From NCBI GenBank assembly GCA_037039925.1, contig JAXRKP010000041.1:272501-336500 (forward strand): 64,000 nt of DNA, read 5' to 3'. The stretch is from Doris montereyensis. Lineage: Eukaryota; Mollusca; Gastropoda; Nudibranchia; Dorididae. The notes below the pieces were generated by a model. It was not told where the DNA came from and did no database searches. It saw nothing but the letters and a program-made list of their open reading frames with translations. Below are positions 52,501 to 63,702 of this stretch, piece after piece (within the stretch, counting starts at the first letter, position 1; every line of letters begins with the position of its first letter). Both the position numbers and the translations under genes were made by a program.

Positions 52501-55500
52501 ATCAAGTGAGTATTTTGTCTTCGACAACCCCTCTTCTACTTCTTCTTTTTCTTTGTTGTTGCTGTTCGTCTTCTTCTTCTCTTTCTTTTTCTTCTTCTCT
52601 TTCCTCTTCTTTTGCTTGATAGTGCACATTAAGCTGATAATGAAAATTGCCTATTGTGTCTGTGTGTAACACACAAAACTCAAACCTGGCATTTGCTTTT
52701 TTTTTGTTTTGGTTTCCTTTAGAATGAGTCATGTTAACCGCCACTGAGCATTTTAAATGGATTTTGGCGCTACAAAAATGCCTTATTGTTATATTACTTT
52801 TACATTTGCACTCTCTTCCACCTATGGCATAGGACAAAATTGTTGTACCTCCAGATTGGATGGAAATTGGTGTATTGATGAAAGCAGAATTTAATGTCCG
52901 TATCACATTGTTGCATGTCCCGCAAATAAATAAAAAAGATTACAGCTTTTGGTGGTTCCACCATGTTGTAACAAGATAATTGAGAGCTTGAGAAACTTTG
53001 GAGCCATTGTTTTCAAACCTTGAGATTTAGAGATACAGTGTTATTGCTCCACACCGCTCTCTTTGTGCATCGTTCTCTCTTCTCCAGCTCTCTTTGTCTT
53101 ATATGCTGATGGCTGTATTTCTATCCAGGTGTCAATGAAACAAAACAAAAACTTTGTCCATGAAAGTGGCCAACTTTATTATGGGATTTGTCCTTCAGGT
53201 ATTCAAATGGAGATTTGTTTTTTATCTTAATAGATATTAGAATCCAAACTCTAAACGTCATGTCCTGGTTCTCTTTCTCATTGTGATCGATCGTTTCAGG
53301 AATAACAAGAAGAAGCCACAGAACATCAAGCTGATATTTTTTCATACTTACTATTTTCCCCTCATTACAATTTCTTACAAGTGGCGCCAACGCACTTTAT
53401 TATTAAATTTCAATCCGAACAAACGTCATGTCCTGGTTCTCTTTCTCATTCTGATCGATCGTTTCAGGAATAACAAGAAGAAGCCACAGAACATCAAGCT
53501 GAGTGGAAGCCACGAGCACCTTCCGCCGACTCTCAACGGACGGTTCAGAAGCCGGCAGCAGAGGCCCATCAGGTCATACATCTCCAGTGATTTCCTCCCC
53601 GATCCGATCACCCCCTTACACTGCTGTGATGGGTGATGAGCATCTCAAGTATTCCAGTAAGCATGCACTGGTCGACCCTGGCTCCTGACCCCCCCCCCCC
53701 CCCCCCCCCTCTTATCACGCATAACACTCAGTAACTTTATTATATTAGCCGATTTACCACACGGTTAATTCACAATGTCATTTATTTATCAGGTAATAAA
53801 TTCACTGTTAGAGCTAATTGACCATGCAGAAAAGGTAAGCGGAAGAACTTCATAAGAAAAAATTTGCATTGGAACTTAATTTACGACACTTGTTATTTCA
53901 CATTGGAGATAATTCTCTTCACAAAGAGGTACGTGTGCAAATTATTCACTGCACAGCCAACCTAGTAATAATATAGGAGCCACAGTGGAGTGAAGTCGAT
54001 AAAGGGTAGTTGTAATAAAGGAGAGAAGAGAGAGAGAGAGAGTAGCATAAATAAATGAAAGAACTAGAGAGGTTAGCAGTAAAAAAGGAAAGTAGAGAGA
54101 GTGTAGCAATCAATTCACCATTCTATACACCGAATATTTCGTTATGCAAATAAGTTACACTTTATACAGTTAGCCCCTCACCCTGTATGATCCCCCCCTA
54201 ACAATGTTCCTTTTAATCAAAAACTCCGGCTTGGTGTTTCTACAGGAATGTTCTTTGCTTTGTCTCCTTTTGCTTGCACGCTTGGTTTGTTAAAGCAGTT
54301 GACATGATTTGCGGTGAAGATTTGGTGGACTAATATTTTGTCATTGTCCTGCTCTAGTAAACTGTCAGGTTTAAAAAAAAACCCCAAAAAACCTCTTCTG
54401 TGTGTTTTCATTCAAAGGTGTGCTTAGTCAGTGAGTTAGTTCCTTAACAGGAAGCTTGCAAGCCTTGTTTGACTAACTGACTCTGAACCTTAATCTAGGC
54501 CAATGATCTTTGTGATCATCAATATTATGTTTTCTTTTACTCCTTTTGTTCTTCTGTGGGGGTTTTTTCTTCTATGAAGCATCTGATAAAAGATGGATTT
54601 ATTTGCCGTATCCCTACACAAGTGCAGTCTCACTAATTATATCCCCCAGCAGGCCGTTTCATTCAGAGTTTTTCTTAACTCCCGGGAAGCATACATATAG
54701 CGCGGTCTGGTAGACGATTCGTACTAGGGCACTGGCAAGATCTTTTTCTGCCCATAAATGGGAACTTATTTAGACCTGAGTCGAGTGAGGAAAATGAAAC
54801 AATAACGGGATACTTAATGCTAGTCAAGATGGACCATAGATTTGCTGTTGAATAAAAAATGGGCGTTGCCTTCAAATATATACTGTTAGAGATGTAAAAA
54901 CTAAAACTATTCAATCTGCTATTATAGGTAGGTAGTGCAGGCTGAATTTAACATGGGTATGAAGTGTTTGAAAACAACAATAGCATAGACGGTTTAGACG
55001 TTATTCACCATTAGCTGTCATCTGACGTATTCTAAAAAATCTACATTTTTGTTGTTCTTTTAGATTGAGACATTTGGCTATTATATGAAATGTATAGTAG
55101 AGAGTTATTGATAGACGGAAGTGGAAATATTTGGAAATGAGGGAGAGTAATTGATGATAAACAGAAGCAGAAATGTTTTGAGGAAAGGGTGAGGGGGTGG
55201 GGTGGGGTAGTTTGAGTCCTTAAAAGATGGATAGAAGGTGCTTGAGGTGATGTAATTGAGTGACAAGTTATCATGACATGTTCAGGCTACATCGACAAGT
55301 GTTGTGTAATAGGTAGGAGGATATGTCTCATTCATGATCCTTAACAGTGTTAATGAGAATTCAGCCACAGGGAAAAGGGACTGAATAAGCAATTTAAGTT
55401 TCAAGATGAACATATTAATTGAGTTCATAAAAAGTTTTGTAGAAATAGCTTTAAGTTTAAAAAACCGAACTGTTAACAGTTTTTTAATGCCCTAAGCTGT

Positions 55501-57684
55501 GAGAATTTCTAACAACAGGAGAGAGAAATCGGCATGGGTGAAAGCTTTCCGGATTAAAGCCAATAATTGTTTCTGAAAATTTCTGCCTCAAAATCTGTCC
55601 TCTTTACTTTGCGGAGAAGTAACAATTAAATGTTTTTAAAAATTTGACTTTATTCTTAGTAAAGTCACTGGGGTCAGTAGCTATGTAGTTACTTAGCCAA
55701 ACTTGAGATCTTGAGATCTTTGGATTCATATCCAGGTAATGCTAGGTCTGATTTTGTGTTGCTTGGGAAGGACTCAACCCCCCCCCCCCCCGACCAGGTA
55801 CAAAAAGGGTACCAGCAACAGCTTGGGAGTAAAACCTGTGACAGACAAGCGTCCTGTGCTGGAGGTGGTTATTATCACATGTTTCCACTTGATGCTATAG
55901 AAACCGGGATATATGCTCTGGCTCTATGTGCTGAAAAGTGTAAGGGCCTTTGTAGGATCTTTAGCTTTTCGCTCACTTGGTATAGTCAAAGTCCTACCTA
56001 GACCACTTTGATTGCCCTGCCGTCATCCGTGATTTGCTGTAAAATCTGGTTGTGCGGGTCGTAGTGGTGATCACATTACGTTTACACTGTCGCTTTGGGA
56101 TCAGAGGACATTTAATAGATTGGGTTTGCAAAGTAAGAGGTTTTAATTTGTTTTCCTATTGCAACCATCTATGATTGATTTGACAGAATGGTAGATTCAG
56201 ACGAACAAGAAAGCCAGTGTTGAAGTGTGCTTTGAATAGAAACTGCGTGGAGAAAAAAAATGAATATGGCTGTTATTATTGTGCTGGCATCGAGGGGTTT
56301 TATTTAAAACTTTAAAATGGCACAAGTCAATAATTTTCTTTTTCTGTTTCCTTTTTCGTGCAGACACTCTTACAGTCCCCAAGTCGCCCAAGACACCCTT
56401 GAAGCTAAGCCATGAGATCAATCATAGGTAACATATCTTTTCATCTTTTTTCCTACTTCAATGTGATATTTCATCAATAATGTGATTCTTTGAATGGCCA
56501 CCTATGAGACATTTTCAGATAAAATTACTTTAAAGAGACAAAGAATATTGTTTAAAATAGAGTTACGATGAATGACATGCACAAAAAACCTTTATACCAT
56601 TTTTCATCTGTTACATATTATTACACAGTTTTAAGATTGCTAAAAAAAAATGGGGACAGCAATAATACAGAGATTGTGATGATGATTATGTAATTATAAC
56701 GAAAAACAATGACAGTAATAATTATAAAATAACAACAATAATAATTACTCTAATTGTATTAATTATGATGATAATAAGAATAATAAAAATCACTAATTAA
56801 AAAAATTATAACTATTTAAATAAAAAGAAACCGTTGTGAAATTTATACTGTCGAAGCACATTGGCTTTGAGAGATCATGACATCAACATACCTTCGAATA
56901 GAACGTCATATCATGATATGTTGATTTTTGACTTTCTCATGCAGGACTCTTTGGAGTTCATAAGTGCCTGATCAAATCTCTGATAGGAGTTAAAAGTCTG
57001 ATAGGAGGAAAAAGTCTTTGATACGAGGAAAACACTCTTTACGACATTGATTCCCCTGTACCTTGAACAAAAAGGTTGGGGCATGAAATAACGACTAAGG
57101 CAGATCATTGGCCGACAAAGTCTTTGTACAATAAGCACTCGAGAATGTCACTTAGTGCATGGCTTTATGTACAGATTAGCTAAGGGTGCCTTTAGTGTGG
57201 TGTTGAGCCACTCAAAGAAGACAAAATTGACATTGTCACTGCCATTCCTTGCTGATTTAGGAACCCACCCCCTCAGTGTCTTGCAGCGGCATAGGTGGCC
57301 TAGTGGTAAAGTTGCTGGACTTTGGATCATGAGGTCCTGGGTTCAAATCCTAGCAATGTTGTGTTCCTTTGAGAGAGACCCGTAACACACATTTTCCTCA
57401 CTCGGCCTAGGTGCAAATGGGCACCAGCAACAGCTTGAGAGTGGGAAAAAACCTGCGACAGACTATTGTCCTGTCCAGGATGTGATTATTACCTCCCGTT
57501 CAACTTCACGCTATAGAAACCGGGATACACTCCGGCTCTAGGGGTCGTAAAAGGCCTTGGTGGAACTTAACTTTTGTCTTCAGTGTCTCGATAAAGAGTG
57601 CACAATTGTGGTTGAAGGGGATGTTACATTACATTGCGTGGAAACCCACTACATGACTAGCAGTATTTACTATCTCCATATGTT

Positions 57685-57770
<86 letters not shown>

Positions 57771-60700
57771 CCTCCCTTAATCTCTCTCTCTCCCTTAATC
57801 TCTGTCTCTCTCACTCTCTGGTGTCTTTTTGCTCTCCTTGTCATTTCGTTGGGCAAGAAAATGTACCTTATTTTGCTCATTTGGTCAACATGGGTGACTC
57901 CTGTTGCATCAAGCATAAGCCTGACGGTAGTCAATATTCCTTTTGGTGCCCGCGCGCGGATGGCACTAATTTTTTGTTGTTGTCTCTAGCAACAGAATTT
58001 TGAATTTAAATTAGCTTTTTATTATGACACAAATCATGGATTGAAGTGTACGTTTTGTTGAATCAAAAGTTAGCATTCCGTATTTTGACATGGACAGCTA
58101 GTGTACTTTATATTTACAGGGTTACTGGTAATACATTTGTCAAACAATGTTGTTTATTCAGAAATGTTTGCGCCTGATTTATGAACAACGCAATTATGTG
58201 TTGTGTAATTTGATAGTAGCTATAGTAAACAAAACAAAAAGATAGGTTGAAGGATGATGGTAATTATAGTAAGAATGATGATAATATTAATTATTACTAA
58301 TGTTGCAATCAAAATATAATTATTGATCGAACGTGGTAAGTATACAGCCAGGAATATAGATTATTTGATTCCATTGTTATACATGTAATGCTTAATAGTA
58401 TAAATAATCTGTAATATTGTGATTATCTTTATTTCTTTATTGATTATCACTTGAATCAAATGATTGAAATATTCTCATTGCATTCTAGTTTCTCTTACAA
58501 TTATTTGCATTTTCTGTCTATGACGTCCTTATAGTCCAACAAACATCAATCAGGGGTGGGGGGGGGTGTACTCGGCTTCTTTTGGTTTTTTTTCAAAGTC
58601 TTCATATAAGCGTTATTGCATTTTTGTGTGTTTTATTTGAATCTGTAAGTAGTTTTTTGTTGTTGCTTTGACAAGTTTTAGAACACAAACCATGGACTGA
58701 AACGTGTACACTTTTAACGTTTTCTTCATTAATGAAATCATCTTTTTCTAAGAAATTCTATGTTGGTTCTTTATCATAGAAACTTATAAGAAATGCCAAA
58801 AGTAGATGCTTATAATTGAAGTTCGGAGTATGCGATGGGCGGATGGATGAAGAAAAATGAGTCACTAATGCTCAGAAGGAAATGAAACCTAGTTAATAAA
58901 GGGAGTAGTATGAGTGAATTATTAAATTGTAGCACTGCTTTTTATTACTCAAGTGTAATAACATTTTATTGTCAGCTTTTTCTTGTATTATACAGTAATT
59001 TAAAAATGTTTGTTGTGTATTTATTTTTGCTTAAAGTAATTATAACATATTTTTTAAATATTTCTTTTTGTTTGCTTTTAAAGGAATTTAAAAATAGTTT
59101 TGGTATATTTAATTTTGCTTTTGTTTTAGATGTGTCAATTCATGACTTGATTTACTTTTGTGTATGTTTGGAGTAATCTCCAAGTTTCTTTTCTTCTTCT
59201 TTCACTCTGAACACAGTTACATTATCTTAACACTAGGCTTGTCAGGGCTATTTTTAGTCTACTTGTCCGTTAAATATTTTGACTGTTAAAGACTTGTCGA
59301 CGAAGGAAACGGTATTGTAATATATATATATATATACATGACACCTATCCAGGAAAATCCTGGCGACTTTTTATGCGCATCATCCCCATTTTAGGGTTAG
59401 ATAAATTGACAGGTATTCTCAGAGAAAGGCCGTAAGTTGAAGTCGTGCTAGAAGCAGTCCAAACATTTTAATAAATTACAGAAATTGCAAATTTAGTGGC
59501 AGGAATGTATGAAGACGTAAGTGACTTATTGATGAAACGGAGATGTCATTCTCATGCACTGTGGAAATAATTTGACTTCCTGACCTTCAAGGTAGACACT
59601 TAATGATATGATATATTTGTTTTTAATTAAAATTTTCAATATGGAATAGACACATTTAAAAAAAATATTTACATGATATCTTGTTACAAGGGTTGGGCAA
59701 AATCCGTCATTGTATGAAAATGAGGAGATAAACCCAACAACTTATGTCACTCATGCGATTGTTATTATTATTTAATATTTTCCTGTGTGATATGGTCACT
59801 TATTTGCAGAATTCCTTCTCCATAAACATGTAGCTATTGGTTACTAAAATAAAATGAGTTGTTTTGCACTCTTTAACAGTTTGTTGTTGGACAGTAGACA
59901 ATGCTTGAACTGAAAATGGCTAAACAAAGAGTATCTGTAAATTTGGTGTGGAAAGGAAATTCTTTTATATAATGTTTCCTCTGTGACTTTGTAAAATAAT
60001 CTTAACATTATGTCCGAAGAAAAGCCTGTTGCCAAGTTGAACAGCTGTAAAATACTTGCTGAAACCATTGCACGTATATGTTGTTATATTTATATATATA
60101 TATATTATCCTATGTCAGTAATCTGATCAGTATCCACGGGCGGCTTTTGAAGGGTAATTGAAAAGACAATCGAAGCAGTCAGGCTCTGGGTGGTTCTCAT
60201 GCTGGCCGAGTGGTTTAGGCTGTCGGACTGGGGATCATGAGGTCCCAGGTTTGAACCAGGGCAAAACCAGACTCGACCTTGCGTTCCTTGGGAAAGACAT
60301 TTAACACGCATTGTACAAGCACTAGCTTGGGAGTAATAACCAACGTCAGATTAGCGTCATGTCCAGGAGGTGATTATTATCACCTGTTCCACTTTACGCT
60401 ATTGAAACTAGGATAAACTCTGGCTCCATGGGCCGTAAGGGCCTCAAAGGAACTTAACTTGCATCTCCTGATGCCCAATTATTCATGTCTTCTGACCATC
60501 ACAAGTTTCAATCAAATATTTGTGATTTACGCAAACTCGTGTGCTGTCTATGCTGGGCTGTATCAAACTGACAAAAGGAAAGTTCTCATCATGCAAAAGA
60601 TGAAATGCAGTCATAAATACATTGAGACAGAGCTGGCTGGCCCCATTGGATTCAAATAAGGAAAGAAGATAGGAGAGCAGTAAATGGAGAGAAGCAAATC

Positions 60701-63334
60701 TCAGTGTGTTTTTCAGGCTTTCTGTCACTAGATTGATTAAAAAGTGGAATAAAAAATTGTTTTGGCATACGCTTTTCAGTTTAAGCACTGTCTTGTCTAC
60801 ATGTATGCCATAAGAATGTTTATTGTTATCTGCACAAATATTTATCATCCACTGATAAACTGATAACACAGTCTTGTCTGTCGGAGAGAGAAATTGCAAG
60901 TTTGAATGAAGCTATTTGATGGGAAGTGTGATCATTGACATCTTCAATAATTTGGTTTTGTCTAAAAAATCTTACGAGGTTCTGACACGAGTTTTTAACT
61001 AACAAGAAAACCGTGACCATAGCAGTGTATAATACCATTCCCACCAAAAATGGAAAACTGTCATATCTTTACACTTGAGGGGACACCCCATCCCCAAAGC
61101 TGTTTAGTTTTCTTTTACGTAACAAATACAAAATGGTCCTTCTGTAATCGAAAAGTGTCTATAATGTGTCTTGTCTTGTCTTACAAGGTATGCAAACACA
61201 TTTAAGATCACCACGTGTGACCTTTGTCACAAGCAGATGATACTGGGCTCCAAATGTAAAGACTGCAAGTAAGAAATTGCTGCCTGGTGGCGGGCAATGA
61301 AGCCCCATCGCCTTGTGCATCCAATGGGTTGTTTTTGCTTGTCATGTGTTACTGTTAGAGTGTTTCAGCTAACTCACCTATGTTTGTTCATGCTTGATGT
61401 TAACCCCCTATTTAGAACACGGTGTCGGTCAAACTTACAATGATTGCCTTCGGATTGACCCCTGACGTTGTCGTTTGAGATCGATTTTGAAAATTGTCGA
61501 CTAAATATGTAATTAAAAAAAAAAAAATTTCCGACCCCAAGTTCGGTTGGTTAAGATGTCGACGTGTGAAATAGTATGCGTTAAAAATATTAGCCTTTAA
61601 ATTAAACTCAAGAGTTGATAGAATTTCTCTTGTAATAGTCATATTATTATGAGATTAAATCGATCTTTAAAAAAAATTGTAAAACATTAAACAAATTCTT
61701 TTATTGGTTTGAAACCAATATATATATATATTGACAGTTAACTATTCTGAATGTGTGAGTATATATTGTTTCAAGAAGTAAAATTGAATATGAATTATAT
61801 CTAATTGGGGAATCATTGAAAGTTGTGATTGATTGAAAAGTATATATATATATTTTATCTATGTATCTACTAATGTCTCACTGAAAACACACACGTCTAT
61901 ATATAACCTGTTTATCAATGTTTCGTTCAAAGTCAATGTAGGATGGCTAGATTCTAACCGGCAGTTCCTGCTCTTACACCTTCAAACTACCTAGGAAAAA
62001 CAAAACGATAGATTTTTCTTGACTCCTATAAGCCTGTTTTTGGCTGTGTTATACAGATTGTTTCATCACACTCTGAAATTAATGTAAAACGTCAGGAAAA
62101 CAACAAATATACTGGCCTTTGATTCCAACGTCATGTTACCTAGACTAATTCTAATTTCCCTAACAGTAAGAGTGGTCATGGTCTTCGATAACCTCATGGT
62201 GCTCATCTTCCCGCAAGCCTTTTTTTTTTATGGGTGGGGGGGGGGGGAGGGGGTCACTTAGGATTGTTTTTCGTCTATACAAAGTCAAAAAGAAAAATAA
62301 GGGGTTTAGACTCATGATATAACTATAACAAGAAAACAAAAGTTTGTTTTTAAATTTGTGAATTATTAAAAACATTTTTTTTAGTGGTCTGATAGTGGTC
62401 ATTTGGAAAACTTGATTTAATTGGTTGTATTGGTCACAGGTTCATTTCTACGCCACTGTGTTAATTTACTATGTATGGTTTAATCAGTTTCTCTTTTATT
62501 TTCTCTCTCTTTCCAGCAATGATCAGTTTTCACTAAAGATTAAATTCTTTTATTTTTAATTTTGATTTTACTACTGGATGTGTCATGGTTTCTGGGAGTT
62601 CAAAAATTAACGTAGCCTTTATTATCAGTTTATTACCTGGCTTCTATAGCAAGATACGTATATATATTGAGAAAGGGAAAAAGAAGGATAATTTGACATA
62701 AGATGAACCCCAGCAATATGATTTCTTGCGGGGTAGGGGGACCCATCCCAGTTTTTCTGATCTTGACTCAGTAACCATCCTGTTAATACGCCACATTTCA
62801 CCCCCACTCTCAAACAAGAATGCCATGCTCTCCTACGTATTTATCTAATGTATTTCGTATCTTGTACTAATATTTACATGGATGCACTAACCACTAACTA
62901 ACTTACGGCTTAGCTTCATGGACCTCCTCAACGTTACTGAGAAGGGGACACCACTACGTCTGTGACCGTATGGCTTCCTCTGCGTTTCATGCTGGATACA
63001 CTTTTGCATCTTCAATATTTCATCTGTTTCTTCTTCTCCTCCTCCTCCCACACGCTAGCCGTTGTTCTTCTTCTTATTTATTTATAAAAAAAAACCCCAC
63101 AGCATTTGCCGTCTTCCTCCTTCCATTTATCACCCAACACCTCACTGTTCTCCGTTTGCTCCTCTATGTGCACATCTTGGGCCCGACGATGACCTCCCTT
63201 TGTGTCCATTGTGTATATCGCCTTCCCCCCTTTCCTGCCTGTGGGTGTAGATTTACATCAACCATATTTGTGCTAGCCCCTTGTGCTGTCTGTATGACCT
63301 TTGCCTTTCGCGGTAAAGTGTGCAGGATGTGCAA
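46360..63334 (+). CDS. KSR: Kinase suppressor of Ras (KSR), N-terminal half; 3' end outside the window
   Basis: KSR is the scaffold and pseudokinase that assembles RAF, MEK and ERK at the membrane downstream of Ras. Exons are 46360-46521, 49561-49701, 51259-51402, 52009-52505, 53468-53656, 56364-56427, then 61188-61268 and an alternative 63251-63334. Exons 1-3 give about 149 residues of the CC-SAM (CA1) region. Exons 4-6 give a Ser/Thr/Pro-rich linker containing SKSHESQLANKVVDI. The last exons give the first half of the C1-type zinc finger (CX2C-X9-CX2C). Order and sequence match human KSR1 and KSR2 from memory. The kinase-like domain is not in the window. Frames break inside exons 4 and 5, so a naive translation fails there. 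The start is the ATG at 46360; there is no in-frame upstream ATG close by. The gene is divergent from RFC5. Confidence 0.92.
46522..49560. other. KSR intron 1
   Basis: A 3-kb intron with gtaagt/cag ends. It contains a G20 run at 47419-47439. A tRNA-like SINE fragment may be present at 48850-48905 (GGGACTCAGTAGTCCAGAGG then GGTTCAAGTTTTGAC). No exon recognised. Confidence 0.45.
49561..49701 (+). CDS. KSR: KSR exon 2 (SAM-like part of CC-SAM)
   Basis: Its 47 codons start SKLIHMVANQIVAKKNI and end PKLELWLRIVGIPEDAIK. This matches SKLVKYFSRQL...FPQLRHWFRIV of human KSR. The acceptor ttcttcccag has a strong pyrimidine tract, the donor is gtcagt, and both phases are 0. Confidence 0.92.
49780..50635 (+). 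repeat. Irregular minisatellite carrying repeated 3'-splice-like TTTCAG, split by the MITE
   Basis: Units contain CATGGACTTCTGTCTTTCAG followed by ATGCAGTTTTCAATATTTC. They occur at about 49780-49899 and 50401-50635. Most units include a pyrimidine tract plus CAG resembling an acceptor, but no exon follows them. Confidence 0.7.
49900..50400. mobile_element. Non-autonomous DNA transposon (MITE) with TIRs and target-site duplication, in KSR intron 2
   Basis: The left end starts AGTGCCGGGCC and the right end, reverse-complemented, starts AGTGCCGAGTC. The insert is flanked on both sides by ACTTCTGTCT (49890-49899 and 50401-50410). It has no coding capacity. The TIR and an 8-10 bp duplication suggest hAT-like or Mutator-like mobilisation. 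It sits inside a minisatellite whose units continue on both sides. Confidence 0.6.
51259..51402 (+). CDS. KSR: KSR exon 3 (end of CC-SAM)
   Basis: Its 48 codons include LTFSDLLNMAKDDLTELLER and LITAFRNLRNVQ. The human equivalent is LSLEDLLEMTDEQVCETVEK...LSCLRNVH. The acceptor is tttcacag, the donor gtatgg, and both phases are 0. Confidence 0.92.
51545..51725 (-). mobile_element. SINE body fragment, minus strand, in KSR intron 3
   Basis: Reverse complement features include TGGGAAAGACACTTAACATA, CCAGGTGCTTGGAGGTAAAA, GAAGTGATTATTATCACCTG and AGAAACCGGGA. These are shared with the SINE family at 57.3 and 60.2 kb. Confidence 0.6.
51795..51915 (-). repeat. Dispersed ~140-bp repeat, minus-strand copy in KSR intron 3
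   Basis: On the reverse complement: TTGAAATTCACCCCGTCTGC, TCAGGGTGAATTAAGAGGAA, ACAGCAAATTTGAAGATAAG and TGAAAGGAAAGAAATAGGAC. It adjoins the SINE fragment at 51545-51725. Confidence 0.65.
52009..52505 (+). CDS. KSR: KSR exon 4 (Ser/Pro-rich linker; two frame breaks)
   Basis: The exon is 497 nt, which is the right length modulo 3 for its neighbours, but it is not open in one frame. The first bases read into TAA at about 52027. The plausible protein then runs in another frame (KQLAGVSTSFADWHFTDLAC to about PSSPSPSGNTA). It returns to the entry frame near 52325 for HNGSPPPARSKS, FTPPPKKNYMLF and TKSKSHESQLANKVVDI, the last matching the RSKSHEFQLGHRVDEA region of human KSR. Two compensating indels, at the A-run by the acceptor and near 52325, would explain this. 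Exit phase is 2 with a gtgagt donor. Confidence 0.75.
53253..53502 (+). repeat. 168-bp offset direct duplication of KSR exon 5 acceptor and exon start
   Basis: Bases 53253-53334 and 53421-53502 are identical over 82 positions except one (CATTGTGATC versus CATTCTGATC). Both copies include GATCGATCGTTTCAG and the first 35 exon bases (AATAACAAGAAGAAGCCACA onward). The offset is 168 bases, a multiple of 3. Confidence 0.92.
53468..53656 (+). CDS. KSR: KSR exon 5 (linker; frame break inside)
   Basis: It enters in phase from exon 4 as NNKKKPQNIKLSGSHEHLPP. It must leave in a different frame, whose end reads SPVISSPIRSPPYTAVMGDE and HLKYS, because only that frame joins exon 6 (A|AC gives Asn). A one-base excess or two-base loss somewhere in 53540-53585 would reconcile the two. 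Donor gtaagc. The first 35 bases and the acceptor are duplicated 168 bp upstream. Confidence 0.75.
55690..55965 (+). mobile_element. SINE copy in KSR intron 5
   Basis: The tRNA head is degenerate. The body is clear: GGGTACCAGCAACAGCTTGG, GAGTAAAACCTGTGACAGAC, GTCCTGTGCTGGAGG, ATTATCACATGTTTCCACTT and CTATAGAAACCGGGATA. A poly(C) run interrupts it near 55779-55790. Confidence 0.65.
56364..56427 (+). CDS. KSR: KSR exon 6 (linker into C1 domain, first zinc-binding His)
   Basis: This 64-nt exon reads TLTVPKSPKTPLKLSHEINH followed by two bases of Arg. It has an SP/TP-rich stretch, then EINHR, which supplies the first His of the C1 finger (HRFS in human KSR). The acceptor tttcgtgcag is good and the donor is gtaaca. 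Phases fit exon 5 (phase 1) and either C1 exon (phase 2). Confidence 0.83.
57287..57560 (+). mobile_element. tRNA-derived SINE in KSR intron 6
   Basis: A box TGGCCTAGTGG at 57296-57306 and B box GGTTCAAATCC at 57340-57350. The body has CAAATGGGCACCAGCAACAG, CCTGCGACAGACTATTGTCC and TCCAGGATGTGATTATTACC, ending near GGCTCTAGGGGTCGTAAAAG. Confidence 0.8.
57686..57825 (+). repeat. (CT)n microsatellite in KSR intron 6
   Basis: CT run with CTTTCT and CCTCCCTTAA interruptions. Confidence 0.95.
58010..60190. other. KSR intron 6 interior, no feature recognised
   Basis: AT-rich intron sequence between a (CT)n tract and a SINE. A 88-codon ORF at 58910-59176 is hydrophobic, AT-driven and unbounded by splice sites. 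Confidence 0.5.
60195..60462 (+). mobile_element. tRNA-derived SINE in KSR intron 6, second copy
   Basis: A box TGGCCGAGTGG at 60203-60213 and B box GGTTTGAACC at 60248-60257. The body is shared with the 57.3 kb copy: CTAGCTTGGGAGTAATAACC, TGTCCAGGAGGTGATTATTA and GGGCCGTAAGGGCCTCAAAG. The head resembles a tRNA-Ser/Leu type. Confidence 0.8.
61188..61268 (+). CDS. KSR: KSR C1 zinc-finger exon, version A
   Basis: This 81-nt exon (1 + 78 + 2) encodes YANTFKITTCDLCHKQMIL and GSKCKDCK. It has CX2C-X9-CX2C with Gly two residues before the third Cys. CDLC and the Gly-Ser-Lys-Cys turn resemble both KSR and RAF C1 domains. Counting from the His of exon 6 the spacing is HX10C. The acceptor is cttacaag and the donor gtaaga. 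Confidence 0.9.
63251..63334 (+). CDS. KSR: KSR C1 zinc-finger exon, version B (candidate mutually exclusive exon)
   Basis: This 84-nt exon (1 + 81 + 2) encodes FTSTIFVLAPCAVCMTFAF and RGKVCRMCK. It reproduces the CX2C-X9-CX2C layout and the Gly two residues before the third Cys. It starts and ends at phase 2, as version A does. Spacing from the exon 6 His is HX11C, as in human KSR. It has a long pyrimidine tract then gggtgtag, and a strong gtaagt donor. Its finger loops are more hydrophobic than those of version A. It could also be a decaying duplicate, or be spliced together with A. Confidence 0.75.
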
Positions 63335-63443
63335 GTAAGTATATCAGTATGCTTTTTCACCTAGACTGTTGAATGCGGCTAGTAAAGTCCAATCACTGTA
63401 GTTTTTAGCTTTGCTCTTGTTTTGGTTTTTTCTTCTTTTTTTC

Positions 63444-63702
<259 letters not shown>

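Noticed and set aside
62970..63338. 122-codon hydrophobic ORF as a membrane protein
   Set aside because: Only its last 28 codons form the KSR exon B, which has its own acceptor at 63250. The rest is a pyrimidine-rich intron read as Leu/Phe/Ser.
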